This document shows, in pieces, positions 16,452 to 26,030 of a DNA stretch of 34,917 nt; position 1 is the first letter of the stretch; each line of letters opens with the position of its first letter. The DNA comes from Phycisphaerae bacterium (GTDB lineage: Bacteria > Planctomycetota > Phycisphaerae > UBA1845), in NCBI GenBank assembly GCA_021604825.1, contig BQJS01000024.1, positions 1 through 34,917 of the forward strand, read 5' to 3'. The notes beneath the pieces are model-generated. The model was not told the origin of the DNA. It saw only the letters and a list, made by a program, of their open reading frames with translations, and searched no databases. The translations under genes were made by a program, and so were the position numbers.

Positions 16452-16611
16452 AGACGCGGAGCCGGGTTTTACAACGCTCGGCCACCAAGACGCGCGATGG
16501 TCCAAGCGACCATCGGCGTATTGGTTCGTTAGGAAATAAGGCGAAACGGCTCGCTCGGGGTAACCCCGAACATCCTGTTGCCAGGACCCTAAAACGCTCG
16601 ACTCCGCATCT
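16452..16611 (-). ncRNA. Predicted retron ncRNA (msr-msd), about 160 nt
   Basis: Reading the minus strand from 16611 to 16452. a1 (16611-16590) pairs with a2 (16471-16452): 13 continuous base pairs including two G-T, one A-C mismatch, one more pair, a 2-nt bulge, then 5 A-T pairs. After a1 comes a GGG (16589-16587), where the first G is a candidate branching guanosine. The msr-like part has three small hairpins: TCCTG-GCAA-CAGGA with a GNRA loop (16573-16586), TCGGGG-TTA-CCCCGA (16555-16569) and GCGA/TCGC (16541-16554). The msd-like part is one long hairpin, 16530-16473: 21 base pairs in blocks of 4, 5, 4 and 8 around a GCTTG loop, with one mismatch, one bulged C and a 1/7 internal loop. The RNA ends 38 nt before the RT start codon. 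Order, size and placement match known retrons. Folding was done by eye. Confidence 0.75.
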
Positions 16612-16691
16612 GCCAGATATCCTGCCGCGCAGCCCCACCCGATGCAAGCGCCGTCTTGCCGCCTAGTTTAAATGAGGTAAGCTTGGGACTG

Positions 16692-16703
16692 GTTGTATAC
16701 AAC
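16692..16703. promoter_or_regulatory. 12-bp perfect palindrome upstream of aminotransferase gene
   Basis: GTTGTATACAAC, a perfect dyad 33 nt upstream of the aminotransferase ATG. It contains TATACA, which could act as a -10 element, or it may be an operator. No matching -35 was found at normal distance. Confidence 0.3.
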
Positions 16704-16735
16704 ACACTTTCCAATCCAAACGAGGGTTGCCTACC

Positions 16736-17887
16736 ATGAAAAAGACACGCCTGTTTACGCCCGGTCCGGTGATGATTCCTGAAGACGTCATGCTCCACAT
16801 GGCCCAACCCATGGAGCACCATCGCACACAGTTTTATCGCGACATGCTGGCTGACGTCACCGAACACCTCAAGTACATGTTCCAAACCGAGCACGCCGAT
16901 TGTCTCACGCTAACTGGTTCGGGAACATGCGCAGGTGAAGCGGCGATCGTCTCGTCAATCCACAAGGGCAAGAACAAGGCGCTCAATTTATCGGGTGGAA
17001 AATTCGGCGAGCGCTGGGGCAAGATCTGCAAGGCGTTTGGGCTGGATTACACCGACCATGTCATGGATTGGGGTACATCTGCCAGCGCCGACACCGTGAC
17101 CAAACTCATGGATGCCGACGGTGACATCGACACGGTGATCTGCGTCCATTCGGAAACATCAACCGCCACGCTCACCGACATCGAAGCCATCGCCAAAGTC
17201 ACCCAGGCCCGCGACGCGTTGTTGATCGTCGATTGCATCACCAGCTGCGGATGCCTCCCGTTTAAGTTTGACGAATGGGGCATCGACATTGCATTCACCG
17301 GTTCGCAAAAAGCGATGATGCTTCCACCCGGGTTGGCGTTTACTTGCGTAGCACCTAAGGCCTGGCGTCGCATCGACGAAGCCGCCTGCCCCGCGTTCTA
17401 CAACGATTTGAAAGCCCATCGGAAATCAATTCGCAACTGGGACAACCCCTACACGCCAGCCAACACGCTCGTCCTAGGCTTGCAGAAAGTCTTGCACGGA
17501 TTCAAGGAGCGCGGGCTGGAAAACATCTGGAAAGAAACGCACACCATGGCAGAAGCCACCCGTTCAGCCGCCAAGGCGATGGGCCTGGGTGTGTATTCCA
17601 AGAGCCCGGCAGACTCTGTCACAGCGATCACGCTCCCAGAAGGCATTGACGAGCCAAAGCTGCGCAAGCGCATGCGAAGTGAACACGGCATGCAAATCGC
17701 CGGCGGACAAGACGACTTGAAGGGCAAAATCATCCGCATCGGTCACATGGGATACGTCGATGCATCCGACATGTTGGCCGTCATCGCAGCCCTCGAATTG
17801 GAACTCAAACTCCAAGGACACAACATCGAATTGGGAAGCGGGCTCAAGGCTGCACAGGAAGTTATTTTCAAGGCGAGCCAGTCTTAG
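16736..17887 (+). CDS. Class V PLP-dependent aminotransferase (alanine/serine-glyoxylate type)
   Basis: 383 residues from ATG at 16736, with GAGGG 9 nt upstream; a TTG three codons earlier is less likely. The start KTRLFTPGPVMIP and the stretch LTLTGSGTCAGEAA (PLP phosphate site, about 57-70) are typical of the alanine-glyoxylate/serine-pyruvate/phosphoserine group of fold type I class V enzymes. The PLP lysine is K192 in FTGSQKAMMLPPGLA; IVDCITSCG holds the Asp that contacts the pyridine nitrogen. NLSGGKFGERW is a further family motif. The length is normal. The exact substrates (alanine, serine, phosphoserine or glyoxylate) cannot be told from the sequence. It runs divergently from the retron unit and converges with the Nudix gene. 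Confidence 0.88.
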   Translation: MKKTRLFTPGPVMIPEDVMLHMAQPMEHHRTQFYRDMLADVTEHLKYMFQTEHADCLTLTGSGTCAGEAAIVSSIHKGKNKALNLSGGKFGERWGKICKAFGLDYTDHVMDWGTSASADTVTKLMDADGDIDTVICVHSETSTATLTDIEAIAKVTQARDALLIVDCITSCGCLPFKFDEWGIDIAFTGSQKAMMLPPGLAFTCVAPKAWRRIDEAACPAFYNDLKAHRKSIRNWDNPYTPANTLVLGLQKVLHGFKERGLENIWKETHTMAEATRSAAKAMGLGVYSKSPADSVTAITLPEGIDEPKLRKRMRSEHGMQIAGGQDDLKGKIIRIGHMGYVDASDMLAVIAALELELKLQGHNIELGSGLKAAQEVIFKASQS

Positions 17888-17940
17888 CGGGCGAGATCAA
17901 TCTGCAGGCCAAATGGCATTAACGCTCAGTGTGAAGTGCG

Positions 17941-18354
17941 CTAATTCAGCGTTTCGAGATGATCAAGAAACGCAAGATTGTTGGGGAGTAGGTCTTCATG
18001 ATCACGAATCTCCCCGACAGTCAGCCATTTGTACGCTTTGACTTCATCTTGATTCATGCGGATGTCGAATTCGCTCGCAGCGATTCTCCACCATTCCAAG
18101 TGGAGTCGCGCATCTTTGCTTAGCAGGCTCCAGAGCTTGCACTCGGCTTTGACTTTTAGTCCGACTTCTTCATGAATCTCGCGAACGATCGCTTGGTCCG
18201 CAGTCTCGCCGCGCTCAATCTCACCACCAGGAAAACACCACATGCCACCCGCACGGATCGAATCGCTCCGCTGAATGAGCAGCAACCGACCGTCCCGTTC
18301 AAGCACACCCACCACCCCAAGCATGCAATCTGCAGGTAGTTGATCTTCACACAT
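17941..18354 (-). CDS. Nudix hydrolase
   Basis: 137 residues from ATG at 18354, with AGGGAT about 8 nt upstream. The Nudix box is complete from G44 to L66: [14 protein letters not shown] then REIHEEVGL, fitting Gx5Ex7REUxEExGU. A beta strand [17 protein letters not shown] comes before it, and the length is that of a single-domain MutT-like enzyme. The protein probably hydrolyses a nucleoside diphosphate linked to another group (for example an oxidised or otherwise unwanted nucleotide); the substrate is not predictable. A terminator-like hairpin (18371-18407) lies just upstream and ends the previous minus-strand gene, so this gene must have its own promoter or depend on read-through. Confidence 0.9.
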   Translation of the reverse strand: MCEDQLPADCMLGVVGVLERDGRLLLIQRSDSIRAGGMWCFPGGEIERGETADQAIVREIHEEVGLKVKAECKLWSLLSKDARLHLEWWRIAASEFDIRMNQDEVKAYKWLTVGEIRDHEDLLPNNLAFLDHLETLN

Positions 18355-18370
18355 CGTGGGATCCCTGTCG

Positions 18371-18407
18371 AAAAAAAAACGGCGGCGGATGAGTTCATCC
18401 GCCGCCG
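18371..18407 (-). terminator. Rho-independent terminator of the prepilin-type gene
   Basis: Perfect 13-bp GC-rich stem (18380-18392 with 18395-18407) and, on the minus strand, nine T after it (18379-18371). It lies 38 nt downstream of the prepilin-type stop codon and 17 nt upstream of the Nudix start. Confidence 0.9.
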
Positions 18408-18444
18408 CGTTGCATCTGGATTAGCTTGTATACTTCGGATTCAT

Positions 18445-19422
18445 CTACGGGTAAATCAGTGAATCCGTCGTTGAATCACCAATGGTATCAACAAAAACAC
18501 CTACGCCTGGGTAGATATTATCTAGGGTGGATGGATTGCGTCCCGATTGACGGGCAAGGCCTTCCGCACTGACATCCATCAAAGTAAAGATGTTATCGTT
18601 GTCGATTCCCTGAAGCGGGTTCTTATGGAACGATGCATGACCGTCACCGAAGAGCACGTTTTGGCCCTCACCCGTTCCGCGACCACCGTGGTTCGGTGAA
18701 TTGAATCCCTGCCAAGATTGCGGGCTCATGTTCTTGCCCGGATCGTTCACGTCGGTTGACCAATCGGGGTGATTAGATGGCATCAGCGTGGACGGCGAGT
18801 CATCACCGTATGGTCCATGGTCGGAGAAAACAGCCATCCGGGGGTCAACGTCCTCACTACCACGCGTTGAAAACGGACCGAATGGCACTTGGTAACCATA
18901 GCTGATCCGCTTGCTCGACTCGAAGTCATAGTAGCAGTCGACATTCTGGTTGTTTTCGATTTGGTCGCCTGAACTTGGGCAAATAAATGACTTCGGCGTA
19001 ACTTCACCCGATCGGACCAACATCCACATGGCCCGAGTGACAGAAAGCGTCGTCGCGCCCGCATTATTCAAGACACCGGACTCCGTCTGTCGATCCGGCG
19101 TGGCTTCCGTCGGCCCACCCGCCGCATCACAGGGCATGACATTGGTGGAATTGAGACCGATATCAAACGCCGGCGGATTACGACGCCAGCTAATAACCGT
19201 ACCTGAAGTCTCCAAGAACGTCGGCGTGGGCCAATGCTCTTCGTTATCGTTGGCATAAATCTTAACTGCCGTACCGTAGCTCTTGGCTTGGGTACCGCAC
19301 ACCAAACGTTTGCTCAACTCGCGAGCACGCGAAAGGCTTGGCAACAAGATCGAAATCAGCAAGGCGATGATTGCCACCACCACCAGCAGTTCGATCAGCG
19401 TAAACGCTTTCCTCGATTTCAT
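18445..19422 (-). CDS. Prepilin-type N-terminal methylation domain protein, planctomycete type
   Basis: 325 residues from ATG at 19422, with AAGGAGAA 7 nt upstream. The N-terminus MKSRKAFTLIELLVVVAIIALLISILLPSL is a type IV/type II pseudopilin leader (shown here only as a pattern: a basic stretch, cleavage before FTLIE, E at position 5 of the mature form, then a hydrophobic helix). The C-terminal half contains NVLFGDGHASFH, the DGH motif of the large planctomycete family of such proteins (DUF1559-like). Asp-rich and Gly-rich loops lie between. The product is probably processed by a prepilin peptidase and placed in the envelope; its real role is not known, and planctomycetes carry many copies. 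It is a single-gene unit with its own terminator at 18371-18407. Confidence 0.88.
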   Translation of the reverse strand: MKSRKAFTLIELLVVVAIIALLISILLPSLSRARELSKRLVCGTQAKSYGTAVKIYANDNEEHWPTPTFLETSGTVISWRRNPPAFDIGLNSTNVMPCDAAGGPTEATPDRQTESGVLNNAGATTLSVTRAMWMLVRSGEVTPKSFICPSSGDQIENNQNVDCYYDFESSKRISYGYQVPFGPFSTRGSEDVDPRMAVFSDHGPYGDDSPSTLMPSNHPDWSTDVNDPGKNMSPQSWQGFNSPNHGGRGTGEGQNVLFGDGHASFHKNPLQGIDNDNIFTLMDVSAEGLARQSGRNPSTLDNIYPGVGVFVDTIGDSTTDSLIYP

Positions 19423-20046
19423 GACTCTGTTCTCCTTAATGACAGTACGAACGCACGCGCACTGAATCCGCCGTCAGCTCAAGAGCCGCCGGCATACTAA
19501 AATGGATTAATAAACATGATTGCCGGATTCGTTAGAATCAACCAACGCCTCTCCGCCAAACGATGCGAGCCCAATACTCAGCGAGCCCAGTACGCAATCC
19601 ACCAGAGAACGCCTCTGAGTGGAAATTTCCAAGGTATTATCGGCGTGCATCGATCCGAACCGTGCGCGCCAACACACTCGTTCAAATCAGAACGCCATTG
19701 CACTGTCCACCGCATTCGGCAGCCTATCGACTGCGCGGTTCGGGTGGCGCTTGAGGAGGGTCGTGACAGGGAGGGATAATGGTGGTCAGCCGCGTCAAAT
19801 CTGATCATCAACTGACCGGAACTTCAAATATAATTGATAATGGCAGTATGGATACGACAATCCCTAATTCAAAGATCCCTTGCCTCACATTCCATCAATA
19901 ATCTTACCAACGCTATTCGTAGCAGTCAATCAAAGATCGGCTTTGACCGGCATGCGAAACCAACAGATATTGGTCTTTTTCAACTCCCAGTGCGCGAATT
20001 TAAGCATCCGAGGCACATTGCGCAAATGCCCCATCCAAGTCCCAAC
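19423..20046. other. Intergenic region without recognisable gene
   Basis: 624 nt between the prepilin-type gene start and the DUF362 gene stop, both on minus. It must hold the promoter of the prepilin-type gene; TAGTAT on the minus strand near 19496-19501 is a possible -10 but without a -35. The short open frames here show no protein-like pattern. No repeat or RNA gene was seen. Confidence 0.4.
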
Positions 20047-21057
20047 TTACAGCTTTACTTTTTCCAGCGATATTTTATGTACCGCGCCTGTGCCCACACC
20101 CGCCCCGTCAGCCGCTTCCAAATAGGCGGGCAAACTGGTTTCACCGATCAGGGGCAATCCAACGGCTTTTCGCACCCGGTCAATCAAGTGAAGGCCCGAA
20201 ACATCGACCGCCACCGGGTCCGTCCCACCAATCAGGAAACCACCATCCCAAATCGTCTCCTCGCGCGGAACCGGCCCTTCATCGAACACAATTCGCAGCG
20301 CATTGACGATGTGCAGACGCAGCTTGTTGCGGACCTGCGGCAATGCAACGATGTCGCCAATAAACGGCGAGCAGCCATTCTCATGATATCGCGCAGGGTG
20401 CTTGACCACGGCGTGCGAAATATTTTTCATCGCGCCCGTCATCACCGCGAGGTTGTGCGTCTTTAGAAAGGGCACATTGATGATCGCCGTGACCTGATCA
20501 AGCCAAGCGGCCAACTGATCCTTACCACTTCCAAAATCATATACCTCTTTCGACCAACCCTGCACGGGAGCCAACGTCTGCGTACTCGACCGCAACTCAT
20601 TAGAGACTTCAACCGCAACGATTTGCGAAGGCTTGAATCCGGCGCTTCCCAACGAAGCGACAAACGCCCTCAGGAGCGGCGCCGTCGTCGCGATCGTCCT
20701 GGCGCCATTGCGATTGAACTTCAACGCGATGATGTCGTCGGGTTTGAGGAACTCATGCCAAGCGTCGGCCACACGTTCCTTCCCGCTGAGTCTGGTGACG
20801 ACCATTTCTAAAAGGTCGCGGAGAACGTCTTCATGAATGGCCAGCGGCGTTAAGACATGCTTGCTGCGACCTTGAATCACGCGGACTTGGCTTAACCCAT
20901 GGCGGTTGGTGGTTCGGTCAGCCGCCATGGTCGGATTGGTACCCAGCGCCAACCCCCCCGCGGCTACGGCGGACCCCACGATGAATTCGCGGCGGGAGAG
21001 CGCAGGTTGCCGCTCATCGTACTGCGGTTGTTGATTGTCATTAGCCGATTGACACAT
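20047..21057 (-). CDS. Tat-exported DUF362 domain protein
   Basis: 336 residues from ATG at 21057 (AGGGTCT 8-9 nt upstream). Tat signal: SRREFIVG at 21-28, then a hydrophobic stretch VAAGGLALG and Ala-rich cleavage region near 46. The body matches the DUF362 family pattern: VALKFN-like strand (IIALKFNRNGART), INVPFLKTH, MTGAMKNISHAV and, near the end, GTDPVAVDVSGLHLID. There is no ferredoxin-type Cys cluster, unlike some family members. The domain has no established reaction. The protein is expected to fold in the cytoplasm and cross to the periplasm or paryphoplasm. It is divergent from the UDP-sugar pyrophosphorylase gene with 84 nt between starts. Confidence 0.85.
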   Translation of the reverse strand: MCQSANDNQQPQYDERQPALSRREFIVGSAVAAGGLALGTNPTMAADRTTNRHGLSQVRVIQGRSKHVLTPLAIHEDVLRDLLEMVVTRLSGKERVADAWHEFLKPDDIIALKFNRNGARTIATTAPLLRAFVASLGSAGFKPSQIVAVEVSNELRSSTQTLAPVQGWSKEVYDFGSGKDQLAAWLDQVTAIINVPFLKTHNLAVMTGAMKNISHAVVKHPARYHENGCSPFIGDIVALPQVRNKLRLHIVNALRIVFDEGPVPREETIWDGGFLIGGTDPVAVDVSGLHLIDRVRKAVGLPLIGETSLPAYLEAADGAGVGTGAVHKISLEKVKL

Positions 21058-21141
21058 ATTCTGAGACCCTATAGGTGTATCGGACTCAGGCGGCGCGAGC
21101 TAACGCTGCAGGACAACCAACGACACTTTCTTGATGGGCGC

Positions 21142-22566
21142 ATGACCGTGAAACAATACGATCGCATCCGCGACACCGCGGCAGAATTCGGCCAGGAACA
21201 CCTGTTCCAATACTGGGAAACGCTGTCGGACGATCAGCGTTCACTGTTGTTGGACGATGTCGCCAGGATTGACTTTCCGACGCTCGCCAGGCTGATCGGT
21301 GAAGATCAAGGCGACGCGGCTTCGATTGATGAATCGAAGATCGACGCCCCGCCGGTCTACCCGCACGAGCCGACCGGTCCCCAGGTTCAAATGTACGCCG
21401 ACGCCCTTCAGATTGGCGAGTCGATGCTATCTGACGGCAAGGTTGGCACGATGGTCGTCGCAGGCGGGCAAGGGACGCGCCTCGGTTTCGACGCCCCCAA
21501 GGGCACGTTTCCGATTTCGCCAATCAAAAACAAGACGCTCTTTCAACTCTTCGCCGAAAACATTCAGAACGTCAATCGTACTTACGGCTGCCAGATGCCA
21601 TGGTACGTCATGACCAGTTCAGCCACCGACGCGCCGACGCGCACGTTCTTTGAGGAGCACAGTTTCTTTGGTCTCAACCGCGCGGATGTATTCTTCTTCG
21701 AGCAGGGCGTCATGCCGGCTGTCGATGATGCGGGAAAGATCATCCTCTCGCAGCCGCACCGAGTCGCGCTGTCACCCAACGGTCACGGCGGAAGCTTGTT
21801 GGCCCTTCGCGACAAGGGCGTGCTCGAAGACGCGAAGCGTCGCGGTGTCGAAGTCCTAAGTTACTTCCAGGTGGACAACCCCTTGGTCTCGCCAGCCGAC
21901 CCACTCTTCATCGGTTTGCACAAGCAGTCCGATTCGCAAATGTCGAGCATCGCGGTACCCAAAGCCGACGATCTCGAAAAGGTTGGAAACTTCGTCAGCG
22001 TCGATGGAAAAGTGCAGATCATCGAATACTCAGATCTGCCCGACACCCTCGCCCACGCACGCAATCCGGATGGATCGCGCAAACTCAATGCCGGAAGCGT
22101 GGCGATTCATTTGATCAACCGCGCGTACGTTGAAGATCTGACTGACGGCAGCGGCATAAGCTTGCCGTGGCATCGCGCCAGCAAGAAAGTTGAATACTTC
22201 GACGCCAAGACATCGACGATCATTAAACCGGATGCCCCCAACGCAACGAAATTTGAAATGTTCATTTTCGACGCCATCCCATTGGCCACCCGATCGATCG
22301 TCCTCGAACAACTGCGTGAGGCTTGCTTCAGCCCAGTCAAAAATGCCGAGGGCGTCGACAGTGCCAACACAGCCCGCCGAGACATGATCCGCCGAGCGGC
22401 AAACTGGCTTGAAAAAAGCGGTATAAACATCCCACGAGACGCGAGCAACGAACCGGCCGCCACCATTGAGATATCACCCCTCCGCGCAATCAACGCAATT
22501 CAATTTAAAGCATCACTAGACGCTACAACAAAGATTAACTCGAACGACGAAGTGTATCTCGACTAA
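21142..22566 (+). CDS. UDP-N-acetylhexosamine / UDP-sugar pyrophosphorylase (UDPGP family)
   Basis: 474 residues from ATG at 21142; the open frame extends 81 codons upstream into the start of the divergent DUF362 gene and is not needed. The nucleotidyltransferase signature VVAGGQGTRLGFDAPKGTFP is at about 105-124. LSPNGHGGSLLAL, SYFQVDNPLV and the KVEYFDAKTSTIIKP region match the eukaryote-like UAP/UDPGP family (SCOP GT-A fold). The size is right for a single-domain UAP homologue. It should form UDP-GlcNAc or UDP-GalNAc from UTP and the sugar 1-phosphate, in the cytoplasm. UTP-glucose-1-phosphate activity is a possible alternative. The strand is + and the next element downstream is a family C inverted repeat. 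Confidence 0.88.
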   Translation: MTVKQYDRIRDTAAEFGQEHLFQYWETLSDDQRSLLLDDVARIDFPTLARLIGEDQGDAASIDESKIDAPPVYPHEPTGPQVQMYADALQIGESMLSDGKVGTMVVAGGQGTRLGFDAPKGTFPISPIKNKTLFQLFAENIQNVNRTYGCQMPWYVMTSSATDAPTRTFFEEHSFFGLNRADVFFFEQGVMPAVDDAGKIILSQPHRVALSPNGHGGSLLALRDKGVLEDAKRRGVEVLSYFQVDNPLVSPADPLFIGLHKQSDSQMSSIAVPKADDLEKVGNFVSVDGKVQIIEYSDLPDTLAHARNPDGSRKLNAGSVAIHLINRAYVEDLTDGSGISLPWHRASKKVEYFDAKTSTIIKPDAPNATKFEMFIFDAIPLATRSIVLEQLREACFSPVKNAEGVDSANTARRDMIRRAANWLEKSGINIPRDASNEPAATIEISPLRAINAIQFKASLDATTKINSNDEVYLD

Positions 22567-22597
22567 AGCCCTCCCAATACAAAATCAAAGCTCACGC

Positions 22598-22741
22598 GTG
22601 CCACTGCTCTGTGAGCAGTGCAGAACCACATCAGGCGCAAAAAAACGAACATCAAGAAAAACCATCTGATTTCGGCCACGCGACTAGCTCGGTGTTAAAG
22701 AACAATGCCACATGAAGGCACTGCTCACAGAGCAGTGGCAC
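22598..22741. repeat. Family C palindromic repeat, inverted pair
   Basis: Copies at 22598-22621 and 22717-22741 in opposite orientation, 95 nt apart. Each is a hairpin with the 8-bp stem CACTGCTC/GAGCAGTG. Same family as 9786-9858. It lies between the convergent UDP-sugar pyrophosphorylase gene and 16S rRNA gene. Confidence 0.75.
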
Positions 22742-22766
22742 ACTTGGTAGGCCGCGCTTGAAATGC

Positions 22767-22803
22767 AAAAAAAAACGGCACCCAACCACGAGGGCTGGGC
22801 GCC
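22767..22803 (-). terminator. Rho-independent terminator of the 16S rRNA transcript
   Basis: On minus: stem of 11 pairs (22803-22793 with 22787-22777, two of them G-T), a 5-nt loop and then nine T (22775-22767). It lies about 160 nt beyond the 16S 3' end. Confidence 0.85.
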
Positions 22804-22959
22804 GCTTATATCGTAAACAGGTTGATTGGTTGTCGGGAAGAACCGAAGTTCCTCCACATGATTTGCAAACGAAAGTTTACGAACCATGTTGATAATGTGC
22901 TGACTTTCACATTCATCCGGTTGCAATAATTTGCAGAATGAACGGTCTAGATAATCCTC

Positions 22960-24509
<1,550 letters not shown>

Positions 24510-24816
24510 ATTCAAAAACGCCACCCGAAGGTGACATCAATGACAAATTGAAGGCTTACACTTTCTCTGGCACTCGTGAAAATGTAAGTCGCAATGGCTC
24601 CTGATTAAAACCATTGCTATCATCCTTGCCGTCACTCGCTGGCGAGCAAACGACAAGATGTTTCATGATTACGAACCTGACCCCACCGCATCAATCCAAA
24701 CCCATCCGAAGACGAATCCAAATGATGGTGCCCACCCATTCAGCACGAAGCCGAAAAGGTGTTTCCAGCAGGAAGGTTCCACATTCTCACGACGAACCTA
24801 AATCAACCTGTTCACT
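24510..24816 (-). other. 16S rRNA leader with hairpins
   Basis: Transcribed leader between boxA and the mature 16S. It holds an 11-bp hairpin with one G-T pair (24555-24565 with 24578-24588) and a 7-bp hairpin GCAATGG/CCATTGC (24591-24597 with 24611-24617). These may take part in processing or in folding of the 5' part of 16S. No gene. Confidence 0.5.
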
Positions 24817-24828
24817 TGTCAAAGAGCA
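24817..24828 (-). promoter_or_regulatory. boxA antitermination element of the rRNA leader
   Basis: Minus strand TGCTCTTTGACA, very close to the bacterial boxA consensus TGCTCTTTAACA, located about 310 nt before the 16S 5' end and just downstream of two promoters. Expected to bind NusB/NusE for antitermination. Confidence 0.7.
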
Positions 24829-24876
24829 GTTTTTCGCTGACGCGCGAAAAAAAACGCCGCGTTTCGCGAGCCCAGT

Positions 24877-24904
24877 AATTTAACCGAGCAGGCGTCGTTG
24901 TCAA
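24877..24904 (-). promoter_or_regulatory. 16S rRNA promoter P2
   Basis: Minus strand TTGACA (24904-24899), 16-bp spacer, TAAATT (24882-24877, 4/6). Start near 24870, just upstream of boxA. Confidence 0.6.
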
Positions 24905-24973
24905 CCCATCCGAATTGGTTTTCAATCGTCTCGATTGAGCATCAATCCAAGGTTTCCGACGTGCGGGAGGGGG

Positions 24974-25001
24974 AAAATAACAGATCGCGATTCATTGTCA
25001 A
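24974..25001 (-). promoter_or_regulatory. 16S rRNA promoter P1
   Basis: Minus strand TTGACA (25001-24996, 6/6), 16-bp spacer, TATTTT (24979-24974, 4/6). It lies 47 nt beyond the stop codon of the upstream minus-strand gene and 97 nt upstream of P2. Confidence 0.65.
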
Positions 25002-25048
25002 GGCGACACAAAGCGAAAATATCTGACGCCATTCAGGACACGGCTCAG

Positions 25049-25657
25049 CTACCCCAAAAGTGCCCCGACAATCAGAAAAACGGGCAGGACACCCGTCGCC
25101 GCAAGAGCCCAATAGGCGAGCGTCCCGCGAGGTGTTCGCCGGTTTCGGACGACCGCAATCACCGAAAGAACCGCGGCGATGACCCAGGACCCGAGAGCAC
25201 CCAGGAATCCAAAAACAAATTTGATGAGCCACGCCGAATTATTCTTCAGTTCGCCTTCGATGAACTCGTTTAACGCCTCAGGATCAAAATCGGTCCCGAT
25301 TCGCTCCGAAACTTCGGCGAAAATGGTGATCGATGACCAGAAAAACAGGACCGTCGCCAAGATCGCCAGCAGCAAGCCGGCAAGGGCGAGCACATCGAAA
25401 GGCCGGCGGTGACGGTGTGGCACCCATTGGGTTTCAACGCGTGGGTCAGCCGCCCCTTCTGAAGCCATCATTCCGGCCGACTCTATGGGTTGTGCGCCCG
25501 TCGATTCAATCGGCGTCGCTACTGGTGGCCGCAATTGCGACATCCCGGGGGCTGTCACCGTGTCGCCGCAGTACGGACATTCGACCAGCCGATTCGCCCA
25601 CTCGTCAGCCACCTCGATGGCTTTGAGGCATGAAATACAATTGAATTGAATTGCCAT
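25049..25657 (-). CDS. Zinc-ribbon membrane protein of unknown function
   Basis: 202 residues from ATG at 25657. The N-terminus is a zinc ribbon with C7, C10, C27 and C30 (CISC, then CPYC). A low-complexity linker (about 38-85) follows. Three hydrophobic segments come next: about 88-112 (VLALAGLLLAILATVLFFW), 143-168 (LIKFVFGFLGALGSWVIAAVLSVIAVV) and 180-202 (LAYWALAATGVLPVFLIVGALLG). An acidic loop with FDPEALNEFIEG lies between the first two. Membrane proteins with this plan are common in planctomycetes, but I do not recognise a function. It shares the ribbon-plus-membrane idea with the genes at 26588 and 29121 but is not a close paralogue. It ends 47 nt before the rRNA promoter P1. Confidence 0.75.
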   Translation of the reverse strand: MAIQFNCISCLKAIEVADEWANRLVECPYCGDTVTAPGMSQLRPPVATPIESTGAQPIESAGMMASEGAADPRVETQWVPHRHRRPFDVLALAGLLLAILATVLFFWSSITIFAEVSERIGTDFDPEALNEFIEGELKNNSAWLIKFVFGFLGALGSWVIAAVLSVIAVVRNRRTPRGTLAYWALAATGVLPVFLIVGALLG

Positions 25658-26030
25658 GTAATTAGCCTATCGCTGCACCCCATCCTGTGCAATCACAACC
25701 GCTTCACCAAACTGCCGCAAGAAAAAATTGCCGCCTCACGAAGCCGCAGATTCCCCGAATTCACCAGCCGCTTGTGCGTACGATCCGCGTCAGACCCCTA
25801 TCTGGTATTCGGCCGAAATGCACACCGCCGACCCTGGGTTTAACAACCAGAATTTCAGCAACGACACTCCACGATCGCTCAAGTCAAAAACGTTTCCGAA
25901 CCGATCTCTGCTTTGCCAAACGCTCAGTTGAAAATACCAAGCGGCCTTTCAACAAAGCACAGTTTTTTTCAACGAAGCACCGTTCGTTTCTTGATTCGAT
26001 GGACGCCCCAATTCAAAGGATCCAAACAAA
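25658..26030. other. Intergenic region between divergent genes
   Basis: 373 nt. It must contain promoters for the zinc-ribbon gene (-) and the small gene (+), but none is clear. Its only visible structure is a 20-bp tandem repeat (25951-25990). Open frames here look non-coding. Confidence 0.35.
25951..25990 (+). repeat. Imperfect 20-bp tandem repeat, two units
   Basis: Units 25951-25970 and 25971-25990 match at 16 of 20 positions (AACAAAGCAC / AACGAAGCAC starts). It lies 40 nt upstream of the small gene at 26031. Confidence 0.5.

Noticed and set aside
16414..16647. Upstream extension of the RT reading frame (78 more residues, TTG/CTG-type starts)
   Set aside because: The extension is Arg-rich without domain character, lies on top of the predicted structured ncRNA, and the ATG at 16413 begins directly before the hydrophobic segment.
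16736..18354. Aminotransferase or Nudix hydrolase as the retron effector
   Set aside because: The aminotransferase is on the other strand with its own ribosome-binding site, and the Nudix gene is in a separate unit. Both look like ordinary metabolic genes.
19834..20466. Long + strand open frame (210 codons)
   Set aside because: It is the shadow of the DUF362 gene on minus, which has a Tat signal and family motifs; the + product shows no domain.
22598..22741. Family C pair as a MITE or insertion sequence with terminal inverted repeats
   Set aside because: No transposase, no target-site duplication was recognised, and the spacer differs greatly between the two pairs (25 and 95 nt).
24841..24870. 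T-run preceded by CGCG-rich sequence as an attenuator in the rRNA leader
   Set aside because: The stem is at most 4 bp, too weak, although the run of eight T on minus is striking.
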